Below are positions 11,077-21,291 of a stretch of 64,000 bases of DNA, piece by piece (position 1 is the first letter of the stretch; each line of letters begins with the position of its first letter). The notes under the pieces are model-generated. The model was given only the letters and a program-made list of their open reading frames with translations. It had not been told where the DNA came from and made no database searches. The position numbers and the translations under genes are program-made. The stretch lies in contig MPUH01000289.1 of the NCBI GenBank assembly GCA_001970955.1, positions 1 through 64,000 of the forward strand. The letters run 5' to 3'. The stretch comes from Stentor coeruleus (lineage: Eukaryota; Ciliophora; Heterotrichea; Heterotrichida; Stentoridae).

Positions 11077-12057
11077 ATGATGAACTCTCAAACAAAAGAA
11101 GCTCATAGCATTTTCCCTTCAGATGAAAAGTTTGACAATGATAAACTACAATATGGGGGGTTACGTACTCCTGATATATCATCTGGGGAAACTGATTCTT
11201 TTTCTCAGGTGCGTTTCTCTCGTCCTTTCTTAATGAATTTATTCAAAGATTTCATTGCAAATGTGTTGACAATCCCGAGAGAAAAATATGAGATCGACCT
11301 TTTTGAAGTTACGAGGATATTTCATAATAAGCTACATGGTAAAGCTATAGATATCAAGTGTGTTGAAAGGATTCACCATATTCAAAGGTTGACTACTGGC
11401 GAATTCCAGCTTGAGTACAGATACCAGGATCTTTTGAAACAGAAAATTGAAAACCTTATAAAAACTCATCCTCTTGTAACTATCCAATATGATGTATTCG
11501 TAAAAATGCTTGCAATCTGGAACGCCTTATTAGTCCAATGGGGTATCGGGTCCTTTAAAAACTATGATTACCGATATTCTGGTCGGGCTCTTAACGTAAA
11601 AATGTTAGACCTTAATGCAATGAATCAAGGTTTCATGACCATAGACGTCCTCTGGATGTCTTCTAAAATATTCTCTTTACCTTTAAGTCAGATTGCCACA
11701 TCAAGTCTTATAGAATTAGCCATTGTCCTCCATGATCAATTAAAAAAATGTTTTGAAGTCTTTTTAATGCTTAATCCTAAACAAATTGATCCTAATTACG
11801 ATATAGAAAAAGCTATAGCCTTTGGATCTAAGAATTTTAGGTCATTTTCTAATGAGATCCTTCCTGAAGAAAACTTAAGTAATTTTAGACATGCTGAACT
11901 CAAAGTGGTTAAAGGGTTTGCAAAATGCTTTAAAGCCTCAGATCCAAAGCTTGATTATGCTTATAAAACCCTAAACGACCTTGAGTTAGCTTATCGAACA
12001 TTTGAAAAACTACTTATTGCTTGTATTCTCAAAGCTACGGGGAAGGCTGATTTCTAA
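11077..12057 (+). CDS. Unrecognised 326-residue soluble protein
   Basis: The start is taken at the ATG at 11077; the next codon is also ATG. The protein is mostly helical in character, without a signal peptide or membrane span. The first ~45 residues are polar and likely disordered (GGLRTPDISSGETDSFSQ). The rest is rich in leucine and aromatic residues (FLMNLFKDFIANVL, FVKMLAIWNALLVQW). No family was recognised. It ends 13 bases from the 3' end of the convergent membrane-protein gene, so the two 3' UTRs must be minimal or overlap. Confidence 0.7.
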   Translation: MMNSQTKEAHSIFPSDEKFDNDKLQYGGLRTPDISSGETDSFSQVRFSRPFLMNLFKDFIANVLTIPREKYEIDLFEVTRIFHNKLHGKAIDIKCVERIHHIQRLTTGEFQLEYRYQDLLKQKIENLIKTHPLVTIQYDVFVKMLAIWNALLVQWGIGSFKNYDYRYSGRALNVKMLDLNAMNQGFMTIDVLWMSSKIFSLPLSQIATSSLIELAIVLHDQLKKCFEVFLMLNPKQIDPNYDIEKAIAFGSKNFRSFSNEILPEENLSNFRHAELKVVKGFAKCFKASDPKLDYAYKTLNDLELAYRTFEKLLIACILKATGKADF

Positions 12058-12070
12058 ATAATCTAATGAT

Positions 12071-12865
12071 TTAATCTAAATCTTTATTTTCGATAATTCT
12101 ACTTTCCATTTCTATGCTATCTGCTGACTCATGAACTTTTTCCGCTGATGAGATCGTCACTTTAAGTCCATTAGCGAAATTCCCGATGACTGAAATAAAA
12201 ATAATTGATAAAGTTAAAAAACCCCATTCGAATATTGCCCACATAGTCGTGTTTATGAACCAAGTTTCTGTTTTGTAGTTCAAACTTCTTTGGAAAAGTA
12301 CGATTATCCATAAGATGATTAAAAAGCAAAAAATCCCAAGACTGATAAGAAAAGTCCCTCTATGTTTGATAGAACTGCGCATTTTAGCCTCAACGATAAA
12401 GAGCCAAAGGAGATTTATGATTAAAACAGTGTAACTAGCTCCAGTGTAAAAGCTGGGAAATGATATAATATGTGATGAATTAACTTCATTTGTTAAAGCT
12501 ATAAGAGGCATGAGGATACATGTTAAGATTGGTAAATATTTTAAAGCAAGGATTTCAATCATAGAACATTTTCTTGATAATTCGATATAGATGCATATGT
12601 AAAGTAAGCTTAAAGAGATGGTAAGAAGGACAAAAGACATCATGTAAAAACGATTGAAACCAAGAAAACTTCCAAGATAATGTGGTGATGGAACATAGGA
12701 TGAGCATGTAAATGTATAAGCACATCCAAGTGCTAAGGTTAGATAAAATGATATGATGGTTAAGAGGACAAAGAATTTTATTGCTTTAGTCATTGCGATG
12801 CTCACAGTTTTGTCTGAGGATATTAAGAAAAATACTGAATTTAGAAAGCCAGATGGTTCTCCCAT
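12071..12865 (-). CDS. DRAM/FRAG1-like six-span membrane protein
   Basis: The protein has 264 residues with about six membrane spans and a polar cytosolic tail. Spacing and several positions fit the DRAM/FRAG1/Sfk1 family. GSFLGFNRFYMMSF sits where DRAM has GIFGFMINFSAF. A central block follows, and WAIFEWGFLTLSIIFI corresponds to SAICEWTVAFGFIF before the last span. The family includes lysosomal autophagy modulators (DRAM1/2) and PGAP2, a GPI-anchor lipid remodeller, so function is not fixed by this match. The start is the ATG at 12863-12865. It is convergent with the preceding unknown gene. Confidence 0.5.
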   Translation of the reverse strand: MGEPSGFLNSVFFLISSDKTVSIAMTKAIKFFVLLTIISFYLTLALGCAYTFTCSSYVPSPHYLGSFLGFNRFYMMSFVLLTISLSLLYICIYIELSRKCSMIEILALKYLPILTCILMPLIALTNEVNSSHIISFPSFYTGASYTVLIINLLWLFIVEAKMRSSIKHRGTFLISLGIFCFLIILWIIVLFQRSLNYKTETWFINTTMWAIFEWGFLTLSIIFISVIGNFANGLKVTISSAEKVHESADSIEMESRIIENKDLD

Positions 12866-12894
12866 TTATAAAGCTAATTTTTTATATGATAATC

Positions 12895-13130
12895 TATGCT
12901 GGTTAAAAAAAGGAGGATGCTTTTTAAGATGTTTGTTGGGAGTTTAAGTAGGAATTTAGATGTTTGGATAAAATATAAAAGGTTTTTGTATGTGAATAGG
13001 ATTATGTTAGGNTTATGCTGGTTAAAAAAAGGAGGATGCTTTTTAAGATGTTTGTTGGGAGTTTAGGTAGGAATTTAGATGTTTGGATAAAATATAAAAG
13101 GTTTTTGTATGTGAATAGGATTATGTTAGG
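12895..13130. repeat. Assembly duplication, ~117 bp x 2 around N at 13012
   Basis: 12895-13011 and 13014-13130 are identical apart from one base (taagtagg against taggtagg). They lie in the 5' flank of the DRAM-like gene. Confidence 0.9.
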
Positions 13131-13889
13131 AGTGATAGTTGAGATTTTGTGGATTATTAATAGGATTTATCAAAATGCTGATTTTTAGGTTGGAGAAGGC
13201 TTGTATGAAAAAGATTTGTTTGTATAAAAGATAAGTATATTTTAAAGTTTGGAATATTATATATGAAATTCGAAGTAAAATTATAAGATAGGAAACATGT
13301 GAAGCTGACTAGAAATCGAAGAAAAAACTATATATTTTTTGAGAAATTGAAATAATGATGCGATATTGTTTGAGAATTTTTATGAAAATATCTCCTTGCT
13401 TTGAGATAAAAGTATGCAAATAATGAAAAAAACATTAAATTATCACAAGCAAAAAAATTTTTATTGTAGTTCGAGAAAAAAAAATTCCTGCTTAATAGGT
13501 TGAAAAACTTAATAAAACCCATAATTTAAAATAAAAATACTTTATTTCCCTTCAAAATTCCACATCTCCAAATCACAAATTTCAAAAAATCATTATAATA
13601 ACTTACCTATTCGACCTTATTCTACCCTACACAAATATAATCTTCATATAACCCAAAATAAACCAAAAAAACCCAACATTTTTCACACATACCCAACAAA
13701 AAACTCCATAATTCAAATTTAAAATAATTTCCAAAATCCAAATCATTTCCTATAATTGCCCAAAATTCTATATCAAAAATATCCCTTCTTATTATCCACA
13801 ACCCAAATTATCAACTTAAACATAACTAATAACGCCATAATATCTGTGAAAATTCTTATATCATATTCATTAAAATTACTTTAAATTAT
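13131..13889. other. Intergenic, two 5' flanks
   Basis: The left part is G-rich on the plus strand (upstream of the minus-strand gene). From ~13540 to 13870 it is C-rich and G-poor (upstream of the plus-strand kinase). No coding or RNA gene was seen. Confidence 0.5.
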
Positions 13890-15329
13890 ATGGGTTGCGT
13901 GCAATTAAAAGAATCAGAACATAAGGAAAGAAAAAAGTCAGAGCACAGATCATCAGTACAAGCAATGATTGGGGTGAATAAAGGTAACATAAGAGAAGAT
14001 TATGAATTTGTCAAAACCATAGGTGAAGGAGGTTTTGGACATGTTCGAGAAGTTAGAGAGAAATCTACAAACCTATGCAGAGCATGCAAAACAATCCACG
14101 TAAAAAACATGAATCCTAATCATGTTGAAAAAATACTTGAAGAAGTGAATATTTTAAAACAATTAGACCACCCAGGGGTAATTACAATCTATGATGTTTA
14201 TCAAGAAATAGGATATTTACATATAGTAACTGAACTATGTACAGGGGGAGATCTATTTGAAAGAATAACAGAAAGGAAGTACTTTAGTGAAAACGTTGCT
14301 GCTAAGTATATGCATGATATTGTGTCAACTGTGAAATTCTGCCACGAAGCAGGAGTAGTCCATCGAGATTTAAAGCCAGAAAATATATTATTTGAAGACA
14401 AAACCCCAGGAGCCCGTTTAAAAATCATCGACTTTGGGACTTCTACCAAAATCCAAACTTTCAGAAAGATGAAAACCCTTCTTGGCACACCTTTTTATAT
14501 AGCCCCTGAAGTTTTAGATGGGACTTATAATGAAAAATGTGATGTTTGGAGTTTGGGTGTAATTATGTATATTATGCTTTGTGGTAAAGCCCCATTTAAT
14601 GGAAATAGCTATGAAGAGATTTTCAACAATATCAAAAATTCAAATTTGAGATTTAAAGGGTCAGTTTGGAGTGGGGTTTCAAAATCAGCTAAAAACCTTC
14701 TAAAGCGTATTTTAAATAAAAACCCTGAAAAAAGGATGAGTATTGGGGAACTCTTATATGACCCTTGGCTAACTACAAGATCTAAAGATCAAGTCCCAGA
14801 TCGAGCAATTGCATCAAAATCCATAAAACAATTAGTAAAATTCCACACACAAAACTGTTTGCAATTGTGCACTTTAGCTTTTCTCACACATTTTTTCACA
14901 AAATCTCAAGAACTCAAAGAAGTTAGAGGAATTTTTGAATCTTTAGATACAGATCAAGATGGGAAACTTAGTAAAGAAGAAGTCGCTCATGGGATAAACT
15001 TTTTTTGTTGTGATACAGAATATAAACTTGATACAGTTTTTAAGAATTGTGATATAGATAAGAATGGGTATATTGATTTTTCTGAGTTTTTGACTGCTGT
15101 TTTAAGTTTGGATTTGGAATTATCGACGAAAAGATTGTTTAAAGCTTTTAATGCACTTGATAAAGATGGAAATGGGAGAATTTCAAAGGTAGAGTTACAG
15201 ATGGCTTTAGGGGATACGAATGATGATAGTATTAGAGAATTACTTAAGGAAGTAGATTTGGATGGTAATGGGGAAATTGATAGGAATGAGTTTGTCCAGG
15301 CGATATTGAAGATCACTAATATAGGTTAA
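13890..15329 (+). CDS. Calcium-dependent protein kinase (CDPK) 1
   Basis: The protein has 479 residues and the classical CDPK layout. The kinase domain covers ~38-294, with the glycine loop GEGGFGHV (45-52), Lys67, HRDLKPEN (catalytic Asp160), DFG at 181-183 and APE at 205-207. A junction/autoinhibitory segment (~305-345) follows. Four EF-hand loops lie at 353-364, 388-399, 424-435 and 456-467; all keep acidic first and last positions. The N terminus MGCVQLKE has Gly2 and Cys3, the pattern for N-myristoylation and palmitoylation, so membrane attachment is likely. Calcium binding should release the kinase. CDPKs occur in ciliates, apicomplexans and plants. A paralogue lies 3.2 kb downstream. 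Confidence 0.95.
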   Translation: MGCVQLKESEHKERKKSEHRSSVQAMIGVNKGNIREDYEFVKTIGEGGFGHVREVREKSTNLCRACKTIHVKNMNPNHVEKILEEVNILKQLDHPGVITIYDVYQEIGYLHIVTELCTGGDLFERITERKYFSENVAAKYMHDIVSTVKFCHEAGVVHRDLKPENILFEDKTPGARLKIIDFGTSTKIQTFRKMKTLLGTPFYIAPEVLDGTYNEKCDVWSLGVIMYIMLCGKAPFNGNSYEEIFNNIKNSNLRFKGSVWSGVSKSAKNLLKRILNKNPEKRMSIGELLYDPWLTTRSKDQVPDRAIASKSIKQLVKFHTQNCLQLCTLAFLTHFFTKSQELKEVRGIFESLDTDQDGKLSKEEVAHGINFFCCDTEYKLDTVFKNCDIDKNGYIDFSEFLTAVLSLDLELSTKRLFKAFNALDKDGNGRISKVELQMALGDTNDDSIRELLKEVDLDGNGEIDRNEFVQAILKITNIG

Positions 15330-15947
15330 GTATTATTATGTTATAATAGATTATTGATGATTTTGTTGAAGATTTTCATAGTTGTAGAATGAAATTATGC
15401 AGAGAAAATGCCTATGATTGTGTTAATTTATGAACAAATATAATAAAAGTATGTTTATTGTGTTGTAAATATACTGCAAATATAATAGATTATGGCTAAT
15501 ACTAAATAAAAAATATATTGTAAATATAATAGGTTATGGCTAATACTAAATAAAAAATATATTATGAATCAATAATATTATATTCTCCTTTTCATACTAT
15601 AATGTATNTAATACTAAACTTTCTAATAAAACTATGAATCAATAATATTATATTCTCCTTTTCATACTATAATGTATTTAATAATTATATTACTATCTCC
15701 ATAATACAAAAAATACTTAAAAAAAATCCTTATTCATAACATATCTTCCCTTACATCTAAACTAAAACATTATCTTAAACTTTGAAATTCTCATCAAATA
15801 AACCATAATTTCTCTATCTTTTTAACACCTTTTAAGACCAATACTTATAATCTTATAAACACATTAAATAATGATATAAAAGTATTTATCTTGCAAGCAT
15901 ATACAAATTGGGTTTTGTTTAATAAATTTATTATCTTGTTAAAAATA
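15330..15947. other. Intergenic with small repeats and N at 15608
   Basis: Two ~50-bp direct copies near 15480-15565 share ggctaatactaaataaaaaa. A 45-bp block at 15563-15607 recurs at 15633-15677, across the N. The right end is C-rich, as is usual upstream of a plus-strand gene. Confidence 0.6.
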
Positions 15948-18407
15948 ATGACAAACGTTAGCAGTGATGAGTCCTCAGCCCACACTGAGCTATCTAATTC
16001 TAGGGCAATAGAAGACCATGAACTTTATAGATTCATACCTCCACCCATTCCGCTTATTCCAAAAAACAAGTATACAGATGATATTCCTCGGTCTTACTTT
16101 TTAATGCTGTAATTTCTATCCAGTTACTTAAAAAGATTATATGGGATTGAAAAAGAATACTACACAGGAGAAGATAATAATAAAGCTTTGAATCTAGGTG
16201 CGGAGATCTCTTTTTTTTCTCTGTGTGAAGGAAAGTAAAACTTATGTAGGAACTCTAACGTTGTATATCGTAGAGATCCTAACTCCCCTCCTTATAACTC
16301 CAATCTTCTAGATTTACGTAAATTCTTACAAGGAACTGTTAAGACAGACAATAGAGAACAAATACTCCCATATTACACTCCTTTGCCTGGAGATAAAACA
16401 CTTGTATTTGAAAGCAGATTTGAATCAGGCAACTTAAGTATGGCAATCAAAGCTTCTAACGAAGAATACAACTTGGTCCTACAAAACGACATTAATTCTA
16501 AAGGTAATACTCAGTGGTTCTATTTTCAAATAAAAAATACATCTGCTGGTCTTGATGCAAGATTCAATATTGTGAACTTCACCAAGCGCGATTCACTATA
16601 CAACTTTGGAATGAAAATTCTGATCTTCTCCGAAATCGAGAATGAAAAATCACAACTAGGTTGGTTCCGTGGTGGACACAACATAAGTTACTATCAAAAC
16701 AACATCCGAAGGCCAGGGAACTCAAAATGTTTTTATTCTCTTTCATTTAACTATAAATTCGAATATTCTGACGACACAATTTACTTTGCTTACTGTTTTC
16801 CTTATACTTACTCAGATTTAATGCAAGATTTGACAATTCTTGAATCAAACTCATACATAGCAACAATAATGAATAGAAAAACTTTATGTTATAGTATAGG
16901 GGGTAATAGATGTGATTTATTAACAATAACAGCTCAAGGTGATCCAGAAGATATTAAAAAACGTAAAGGTGTTATTTTAACGGCCCGGGTGCACCCGGGC
17001 GAAACAGTAGGTTCATGGATGATGAAAGGGGCTATTGAATTTTTAACAGGTAGATCTAAAGAAGCAGAAATTCTTCGTAAAGCTTATGTTTTCAAAATAA
17101 TCCCAATGCTTAATCCAGATGGGGTAATATACGGTAATTATCGTTGTGGTTTAGCAGGTGTAGATTTGAATCGTAGATGGAAAAATCCTAATAAAAACCT
17201 CCACCCAACAATATTTGCCAGTAAACGTCTTATAAAAAGTTTCGCTAAAGAACGGAAAATTGAACTTATCTGCGACATGCATGGGCATTCAAGACGTAAA
17301 AACATCTTTGCATATGGTTGTAGTATAACCGATTCTCCTGAACTTACAAGAGTATTCCCTTACATCTTATCTAAAATCTCCCCAATCTTCGCATATCATT
17401 ACTGTTCTTTTAAAATGCAAAAATCTAAAGAATCAACTCTTCGTATAACAGTTTTTCGAGAAATCAACTGTGCTTATATTTATACCTTAGAAGCTTCTTT
17501 CTGTGGACCAGACTTTGTAACTTATAAATAGGGAATATATATAGGATTACATCATACATCTCAACATTTAAAAGATATGGGCAAACAAGTGTGTTTAGCT
17601 CTTATTGTAAATGGTGATTTAGAATCACCATCTGAAGAACCTCAACCTTTACCTGAAGGGATTTCAACAATAAGCATGTTTTCTAAAAAAGGTATTCTTG
17701 ATGAATTAAGAAATAATAAAGAACTTTTACAAGATAATGATAATGATTCATCATCAGGTAGTGAATCTGATCCTAGTGAAGATAATTTAGATCCAGAAGA
17801 AGTGACAAATGTTTATCCTATAACCTTAACCCCAAAACCTAAAGCTGAAGAGAAGAAAACTCCTGTAAATCGTTCTAATAAAAAAAGGGCTGAATCAAAT
17901 AGATCATTAACTTCACAGAAGGAAAGGAGTAAAATTGTGATTAAATGCAAATTGTGTGGAGAACCTGATTTATCTGGACATAATTGCCAAAAACCAAAGC
18001 CGAAATTAAGACCGATTATGAAACCACAGAATATTTTCACGTATAGTTCACAACCTTATTATAATGCAGCAGGGAAAAAAGTTAGGGATCAGGCAACACA
18101 AACAATTGTATGTGATTGGGTTGATGTGAAAAATGTTAATTTAAGGGAAAATGAAAAGAAATCAATACAGTTGTCGCAGACACCTTTGGTTAAAAGCACG
18201 GAAGAGCAAAAAAGCTTATATGGGGATAGTAGGAATAGTTCGATTTCTCCTGTTAAGAAAGAAACAAGAACTGCTTATAGGACGAATAGCTCAGATGAGT
18301 CGTCGATTATTGGCAAGTTTTGGAAAAATGATAAAGCATTTCCTAACCTAGGAAGAAACTCAAGGCAAAGCTCAGCTTGGAAGTACAGTGATGCTTCAAG
18401 AAAATAG
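15948..18407 (+). CDS. Cytosolic carboxypeptidase (M14, CCP/AGBL type), four exons
   Basis: Removing three 15-nt introns gives one frame of 804 residues. The CCP N-domain (~120-290) is followed by the M14 catalytic domain. Zinc ligands are HPGE (His339, Glu342) and DMHGHS (His435); the catalytic Glu is in YTLEASFCG (Glu505). DLNRRW (396-401) is also typical. CCPs trim glutamates from tubulin tails and from side chains, so this enzyme probably edits the tubulin code of cilia and cortical microtubules. Splicing intron 3 restores SFCGPDFGIYIGLHH, which matches the family across the junction. After the domain comes a disordered acidic/Ser-rich tail containing a CKLCG...HNC zinc-knuckle-like motif. 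The start is the ATG at 15948. Confidence 0.92.
16109..16123 (+). other. 15-nt intron 1 of the carboxypeptidase gene
   Basis: Reads gtaatttctatccag. It carries an in-frame TAA if retained. Removal joins FLML to YLKRLYG. Confidence 0.85.
16235..16249 (+). other. 15-nt intron 2 of the carboxypeptidase gene
   Basis: Reads gtaaaacttatgtag. It carries an in-frame TAA if retained. Removal joins LCEGK to NSNVVYRRDP, the start of the CCP N-domain. Confidence 0.85.
17517..17531 (+). other. 15-nt intron 3 of the carboxypeptidase gene
   Basis: Reads gtaacttataaatag. It ends in an in-frame TAG if retained. Removal restores a conserved CCP segment (GPDFGIYIGL). Confidence 0.9.
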
Positions 18408-18532
18408 CAAAAGTAATAAATTCAATAAATATACTATTTTAAGAACAGAATTTTACTTAAACACATCAAAAACATAATTGCCATAATTATATCATGCAAA
18501 ACTATGTAAAGTTATATATAAAATAAATATCA

Positions 18533-20053
18533 ATGGGTAGCAGTTGTATGAAAAACAATGAAAACTCAAAAGAAAAAGTAAAAATCCCAAAACCAAAACT
18601 CATTAAAGCCAACCACTCCAACAAAACCTCAGAATTTGTCGTTGAGGCTTCAGGTTTCATAGGAAAACGTAAAGGGTCAATAAAAGATCACTACATTTTC
18701 AGTACAAAACTAGGGTCTGGAGCTTTTGGTTCAGTTCGTTTAGGGATACACAAAACGACAAATCAAAAAAGAGCTATCAAAACTATCCAAAAATGTAGTA
18801 TTTCTGAGGACATGAGAGAAAAAACCCAGTTTTTCAATGAAGTTGATATCCTTAAGCAAATCGATCACCCTAATATTGTACGTCTTTATGAATTCTATGA
18901 AGATGACGAAAGTTATCATTTAGTTTTAGAACATGTGACTGGTGGAGAGCTCTTTGACTATATAATAAAATCTAAGCATCTATCTGAAAATATCGCAGCT
19001 AATTTTATGAAGCAAATCTTAAGCGCTGTAGCTTATTGTCATAGAAATAATATAGTCCACAGGGATTTAAAGCCTGAGAATTTGCTTTTAGATAAAGATG
19101 GCCCAGATGCTATGCTTAAAATCATAGACTTTGGGACCTCAGCTATTTTCGACCCAAAAAAGCAAATGACGCGTAAATATGGTACTGCTTATTATATTGC
19201 CCCTGAAGTCTTATCAAAAAACTACAACGAAAAATGCGACCTTTGGAGCTGTGGGGTTATTTTATATATACTTCTCTCTGGCCGGCCACCTTTTTATGGC
19301 AAAAATGATAAAGAAATCCTCAGAAGCGTTTGTGAAGGCCATTACTCCATACAAGGGGCAGAATGGGCTAAAATTTCCCCTGAAGCGAAATCTTTAATAT
19401 CCCGAATGCTTCAATTCAACCCTAAAGATAGAATAACATCAGAGCAAGCGTTAAATCATCCTTGGATACAAGGGTTATCAGAAACCAACACCCTAAGTAT
19501 TGACCCTGTTTCTCTAAATAACTTGCAGAATTTCCATGCAGAACTCAAACTTCAATATGCAATACTAAGTTTTATAGCATTTCAAATGGTCAGTAAGGAT
19601 GAATCTAAAAGACTTTCAGAAGCGTTTTCTAAAATCGACAAAAATAAAGATGGGAAATTAAGCCATGATGAATTATTAGAAGCGTATATGCAACAAATGG
19701 GAAAAGAAGCGGCAATTGAAGAAGTCCAAAAAATAATGAGACAAGTTGATGTCAATAATTCAGGTTTTATTGATTATAATGAATTTATTACAGCATGTTC
19801 TGCTAAAGATGAACTTTTAAGTAAAGAAAATATTGATTCTGCATTTAGAATGCTTGATGCTGATAATTCAGGGAAGATTACAGGGAATGAGCTTAAAGAG
19901 TATTTGTCTTCAGATAATAGTTTGAGGAAAGATGCATGGGATGCGATGATAAAAGAAGTTGATCAGAATGGAGATGGAGAAATTGATATTGAGGAGTTCA
20001 AATTGATGATGATAAATTATCTTAAGAAGACAAGTATAGATGTTATAAGCTAA
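18533..20053 (+). CDS. Calcium-dependent protein kinase (CDPK) 2
   Basis: The protein has 506 residues and is a paralogue of the kinase at 13890. The kinase domain covers ~54-311, with GSGAFGSV (61-68), Lys83, HRDLKPEN (Asp177), DFG (199-201) and APE (223-225). A junction segment follows. EF-hand loops lie at 369-380, 406-417, 442-453 and 477-488, all with intact acidic positions. The N terminus MGSSCMKN fits N-myristoylation at Gly2 with palmitoylation at Cys5. It keeps the same gene order and strand as its paralogue, with the carboxypeptidase between them. Two kinases with different N-terminal leaders suggest different membrane targets, which is inference. Confidence 0.95.
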   Translation: MGSSCMKNNENSKEKVKIPKPKLIKANHSNKTSEFVVEASGFIGKRKGSIKDHYIFSTKLGSGAFGSVRLGIHKTTNQKRAIKTIQKCSISEDMREKTQFFNEVDILKQIDHPNIVRLYEFYEDDESYHLVLEHVTGGELFDYIIKSKHLSENIAANFMKQILSAVAYCHRNNIVHRDLKPENLLLDKDGPDAMLKIIDFGTSAIFDPKKQMTRKYGTAYYIAPEVLSKNYNEKCDLWSCGVILYILLSGRPPFYGKNDKEILRSVCEGHYSIQGAEWAKISPEAKSLISRMLQFNPKDRITSEQALNHPWIQGLSETNTLSIDPVSLNNLQNFHAELKLQYAILSFIAFQMVSKDESKRLSEAFSKIDKNKDGKLSHDELLEAYMQQMGKEAAIEEVQKIMRQVDVNNSGFIDYNEFITACSAKDELLSKENIDSAFRMLDADNSGKITGNELKEYLSSDNSLRKDAWDAMIKEVDQNGDGEIDIEEFKLMMINYLKKTSIDVIS

Positions 20054-20079
20054 AATTTTGTTGTATTTCTGCATATGAA

Positions 20080-20456
20080 AAATTATGGATTTTATTAGGA
20101 TGGCTGAAGTTTTGATGCTTTTTATAGATAGATGGGATGCTTTATTNTATATGAAAATTATGGGTTTTATTAGGATGGCTGAAGTTTTGATGCTTTTTAT
20201 AGATAGATGGGATGCTTTATTTTTGTTANCATATGAAAAATTATGGATTTTATTAGGATGGCTGAAGTTTTGATGCTTTTTATAGATAGATGGGATGCTT
20301 TATTTTTGTTATTGTTTATGTTATTAAAATACAGCTCAAGCTTCAGGTTGTTGTTTAGTGAAAGCACTATGAGCNATTGTTTATGTTATTAAAATACAGC
20401 TCAAGCTTCAGGTTGTTGTTTAGTGAAAGCACTATGAGCATAATTATTTGAAATAA
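20080..20456. repeat. Assembly tangle: repeats around Ns at 20147, 20229 and 20375
   Basis: A ~75-bp unit (tatgaaaattatgg... to gggatgctttatttt) occurs three times and a ~77-bp unit (attgtttatg...actatgagc) twice, split by three Ns. The true intergenic length between the kinase and the next gene is probably about 200 bp. Confidence 0.85.
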
Positions 20457-20464
20457 ATATAAAA

Positions 20465-21136
20465 ATGTCGCTACCTTTATCGAAGGAGTTCCCTAGAAGC
20501 CTTCTCCTGACAATCCGTATAATCAAACTAATCTTGCCGTCCTGTTTTCCTAAAGCTAATGCTCATCTTATAATAAAAATCGGTAATTTTTCGTGGGATT
20601 CTATAAAGCCTTACCAAGATAATGAAAAAACCAGCTGGAAAACAAGTCACACTTTTGAAGTTTCTGAAATATCTCCTATGTATATCGGTGTATTTTATAA
20701 ATCAGGTTTTTTTTCAGAAACTGAGTTCTGTGGCTGCACAGTTAAAACTGAAAACTTTAAAGGACGTAAAGGGATAAAATACACAGAAGTAGGTTATGAT
20801 GATCAGAAGGCCAAAATGTTTTGGACTTTTATCATTGATGAAGAGAAGAATCATGAAAATTTGGAAATGCAAAAACTGATTAATGAAGTCGAAGCTGAAA
20901 GAGAGGAAATTAAGTATAGGAAGAACAGAATCAGAGCCAAAATGCTTAGCATCAAAGAAAAAAGAAAAGCATGTAAGGATGAAATTATGAACCTTGTACA
21001 AAACTTTAAACCGATACTTGAGCTTTGTGTTGAAAAAGATACAAGTTATGATAAGCAAAATGTTATTTCTCATGACCAGACATTTTTCTATGGTCAGACA
21101 TATGATTTGAGTGAAACTATGTGTAGGAATGTTTAA
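20465..21136 (+). CDS. C2-like domain and coiled-coil protein
   Basis: The protein has 223 residues. The N-terminal ~120 show a beta-rich pattern that could be a degenerate C2 domain (LLLTIRIIKLILPSCF, AHLIIKIGNFSWDS, SWKTSHTFEV, MYIGVFYKSGFF, EFCGCTVKTENF). Residues ~130-185 form a charged helix, probably a coiled coil. Calcium-binding aspartates of a classical C2 are not evident. C2-plus-coiled-coil proteins are common at ciliary and basal-body structures, but nothing here proves that role. The family is not firmly recognised. Confidence 0.6.
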   Translation: MSLPLSKEFPRSLLLTIRIIKLILPSCFPKANAHLIIKIGNFSWDSIKPYQDNEKTSWKTSHTFEVSEISPMYIGVFYKSGFFSETEFCGCTVKTENFKGRKGIKYTEVGYDDQKAKMFWTFIIDEEKNHENLEMQKLINEVEAEREEIKYRKNRIRAKMLSIKEKRKACKDEIMNLVQNFKPILELCVEKDTSYDKQNVISHDQTFFYGQTYDLSETMCRNV

Positions 21137-21291
21137 TACAATAGAAATAATTAATTTGGTATATATGCATTTGGTAAAAAAATTTTCCTACACAAATTCT
21201 AACACCCACTTAACACCAAAAACATCAAAAAATTCAAAAATTCTTTATTCCGATCACAAAATAGAATCTTCCATATTAAGCCACTGATAAA

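Noticed and set aside
20085-20273. A repeated short protein-like frame (GFIRMAEVLMLFIDRWDAL)
   Set aside because: It is produced by the assembly repeat around Ns, not by a gene.
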